Shown piece after piece: positions 62,829-64,000 of a stretch of 64,000 bases of DNA (its first letter is position 1; each line of letters begins with the position of its first letter). This stretch comes from DATAOG01 sp963757395. GTDB taxonomy: Bacteria; Pseudomonadota; Alphaproteobacteria; Geminicoccales; Geminicoccaceae. Below the pieces are notes generated by a model. That model was not told the DNA's origin. It worked only from the letters and a program-made list of their open reading frames with translations, and did no database searches. Made by a program: the position numbers and the translations under genes. The stretch covers positions 248,001 to 312,000 of the forward strand of contig CAVWRK010000008.1 of NCBI GenBank assembly GCA_963757395.1, written 5' to 3'.

Positions 62829-63773
62829 GTGGCCCTGTATGCGATCCGGCGGCTCGGCCTCGCGCTGGTGATCGTCGTCTGCGCCATGGCCGTGCTGTTC
62901 GGCATGATCCACCTGGTGCCGGGCGATCCGATCACGATCGCGCTCGGGCCGCGCGCGACCGAGGCGATGCGCCAGGCCTATCTCGCCAAGATGCGCCTCG
63001 ATCAGCCGGTCTACCTGCAGTTCCTGGCGTTCGCCGGCGGCGTGCTGCGGGGCGACCTCGGCGCCGACGTGTTCAGCAACCGGAGCGTCGCGACGATCAT
63101 CCTCGAGCAGCTGCCCTACACGCTCGCTCTGACCGGCGCCGGGCTTGGCTGGGCCGTCCTGATCGGCATTCCGCTCGGCTGCTACTCGGCGGTCCATCGC
63201 AACAGCGTCATCGACAAGCTCTCGGGCGTGATCACGGTCGGCGCGATCGCCGTACCGTCCTTCGTGGTGGCACTCTACACGCTCCTGGTGTTCGCGGTCT
63301 GGCTCCGCTGGCTGCCGGCGATCGGCGCGGGCGAACGGGGCGACCTGGGCGATCAGCTGCTACACCTGATCCTGCCGGCGTTCGCGATCGGGCTCGGCTG
63401 GGTCGGCTATCTCGCCCGCCTGGTCCGCGCCTCGATGCTGGAAGTGATGGGCGAGAGCTTCATCCGCACCGCGCGCGCCTTCGGCCTGCCGAGTCACATG
63501 ATCACCTACCGTTACGCCCTCAAGATCGCGATCCTGCCGACCGTGACGCTGCTCGGCGTCGGCATCGGCAACCTGCTCTCGGGCGCCGTGTTCGCCGAGA
63601 TCGTGTTCGCGCGCCCCGGCATCGGCAAGCTGATCTACGACATGGCGAACACCCGCAACTATCCGGTGGTCCAGGGTGCCGTGCTGGTCACGACCGTGTT
63701 GTTCGTGCTCTGCGCGCTGCTCGCCGACCTGCTCAACGCCTGGCTCGATCCCCGTGTCCGCGCCAGCCTCTGA
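62829..63773 (+). CDS. Dipeptide/oligopeptide ABC transporter permease, DppB type
   Basis: A 314-residue inner-membrane permease. The N-terminal signature LYAIRRLGLALVIVVCAMAV is followed by HLVPGDP, LDQPVYLQFLAF, GDLGADVFSNRSV, the coupling motif near ESFIRTARAFGLPSHMITYRYALK and PGIGKLIYDMANTRNYPVVQG, all canonical for DppB. GTG 62829 is taken as start. DppB-type systems import peptides, nickel or glutathione-like compounds; no binding protein is visible here because the operon continues outside the window or lies elsewhere. The dppC-type gene overlaps its end by 20 bases. Confidence 0.92.
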   Translation: MALYAIRRLGLALVIVVCAMAVLFGMIHLVPGDPITIALGPRATEAMRQAYLAKMRLDQPVYLQFLAFAGGVLRGDLGADVFSNRSVATIILEQLPYTLALTGAGLGWAVLIGIPLGCYSAVHRNSVIDKLSGVITVGAIAVPSFVVALYTLLVFAVWLRWLPAIGAGERGDLGDQLLHLILPAFAIGLGWVGYLARLVRASMLEVMGESFIRTARAFGLPSHMITYRYALKIAILPTVTLLGVGIGNLLSGAVFAEIVFARPGIGKLIYDMANTRNYPVVQGAVLVTTVLFVLCALLADLLNAWLDPRVRASL

Positions 63774-64000
63774 GTTCTTTCCACGATTGCTGCCCGACGG
63801 GCGTCCGGGACGCCTGCCGCGCCTGCGCCGCCTGCTCGCCGATCCGCTCGGCCTCGCCGGCCTGATCCTGGTCGCTTTCTTCCTGACGAGCGCGCTCTTT
63901 GCCCACTGGCTGGCACCCTACGATCCGAACGCGCTGGACGTCCGGGCGAGGCTTGGCGGCCCCTCGCTCGCCCATCTCGCGGGCACCGACCAGCTGGGCC
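63754..64000 (+). CDS. Dipeptide/oligopeptide ABC transporter permease, DppC type (5' part; runs off the right edge)
   Basis: From GTG 63754 (overlapping the previous gene by 20 bases) 82 residues are visible. A cytoplasmic leader (PRLLPDGRPGRLPRLRRLL) leads into ADPLGLAGLILVAFFLTSALFAHWL (first helix), APYDPNALDVRARL and HLAGTDQLG. The pattern APYDP then GTDxLG is diagnostic for DppC/OppC N-termini. The membrane core lies outside the window. It pairs with DppB as the second half of the channel. Confidence 0.88.
   Translation, partial: MSAPASEFFPRLLPDGRPGRLPRLRRLLADPLGLAGLILVAFFLTSALFAHWLAPYDPNALDVRARLGGPSLAHLAGTDQLG

Overview
The window reads as chromosomal DNA of a high-G+C alphaproteobacterium. 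A Rhodospirillales or Geminicoccales-like lineage would fit, but this is inference from gene content (YciB, IalB family, DivK-like receiver, PQQ alcohol dehydrogenase, many ABC transporters, caa3-type CtaG), not from a marker gene. No rRNA, tRNA, CRISPR array or intact prophage was seen. Coding density is high, with many short operons on both strands. The 5' part of an mtgA gene runs off the left edge and the 5' part of a dppC gene runs off the right edge.

Layout. 0-8.6 kb: envelope and glycan genes (mtgA, a family-4 glycosyltransferase with a decayed copy beside it, an agmatinase-type ureohydrolase, a GT2, a flippase-like membrane protein, an FkbM methyltransferase and a GYYD-motif beta-propeller protein). 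8.6-13.4 kb: a zinc amidohydrolase, a GMC oxidoreductase overlapping a tiny Tat-exported protein, YciB and a TauD-type dioxygenase. 13.5-22.8 kb is the most unusual part. On one strand it carries a periplasmic protein of unknown function, a PQQ dehydrogenase with a full lanthanide-type metal site, a cytochrome P460 with an N-terminal Asn-Pro-Cys repeat domain, a small cupredoxin, a hybrid histidine kinase with two receivers, a DivK-like receiver, a kinase-remnant/receiver/nucleotide-cyclase protein and a second, sulfocyanin-like cupredoxin. It looks like periplasmic redox and copper chemistry coupled to a phosphorelay with a cyclic-nucleotide output.

23-34.8 kb: a hydratase, a COG0523 metallochaperone GTPase, a SAM/cyclase/ATPase/TPR regulator, a small CGLCGVLGG protein paired with a polysaccharide deacetylase, and a spermidine/putrescine-type ABC transporter. 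34.8-37.6 kb is a scar of visibly lower G+C. It holds an IS110 transposase tail inserted in the 3' end of a DNA methyltransferase remnant, a GIY-YIG nuclease gene full of frame breaks, the 5' end of a methyltransferase, tandem repeats and one copy of a dispersed intergenic repeat. 37.6-45.2 kb: a class II glutamine amidotransferase, SppA, RlmN, an IalB-like protein, a rhodanese and a copper delivery set for cytochrome oxidase (SCO, PCuAC, CtaG). 45.4-54.2 kb: a porin, an exported intradiol dioxygenase and a sugar or glycerol-phosphate ABC operon ending in a phosphodiesterase and an endonuclease/phosphatase-fold protein. 54.3-57 kb: sulfur-handling genes (sulfurtransferase, membrane rhodanese, persulfide-dioxygenase-like hydrolase). 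57-64 kb: an M48 protease, two Old-Yellow-Enzyme-type demethylase-like flavoproteins and a dipeptide ABC transporter.

At least nine otherwise well conserved genes outside the scar carry one or two single-base frame breaks, and nearly all are repaired by removing one base. This suggests indel errors in the sequence more than gene death, so those genes are given as full-length loci with the break marked.
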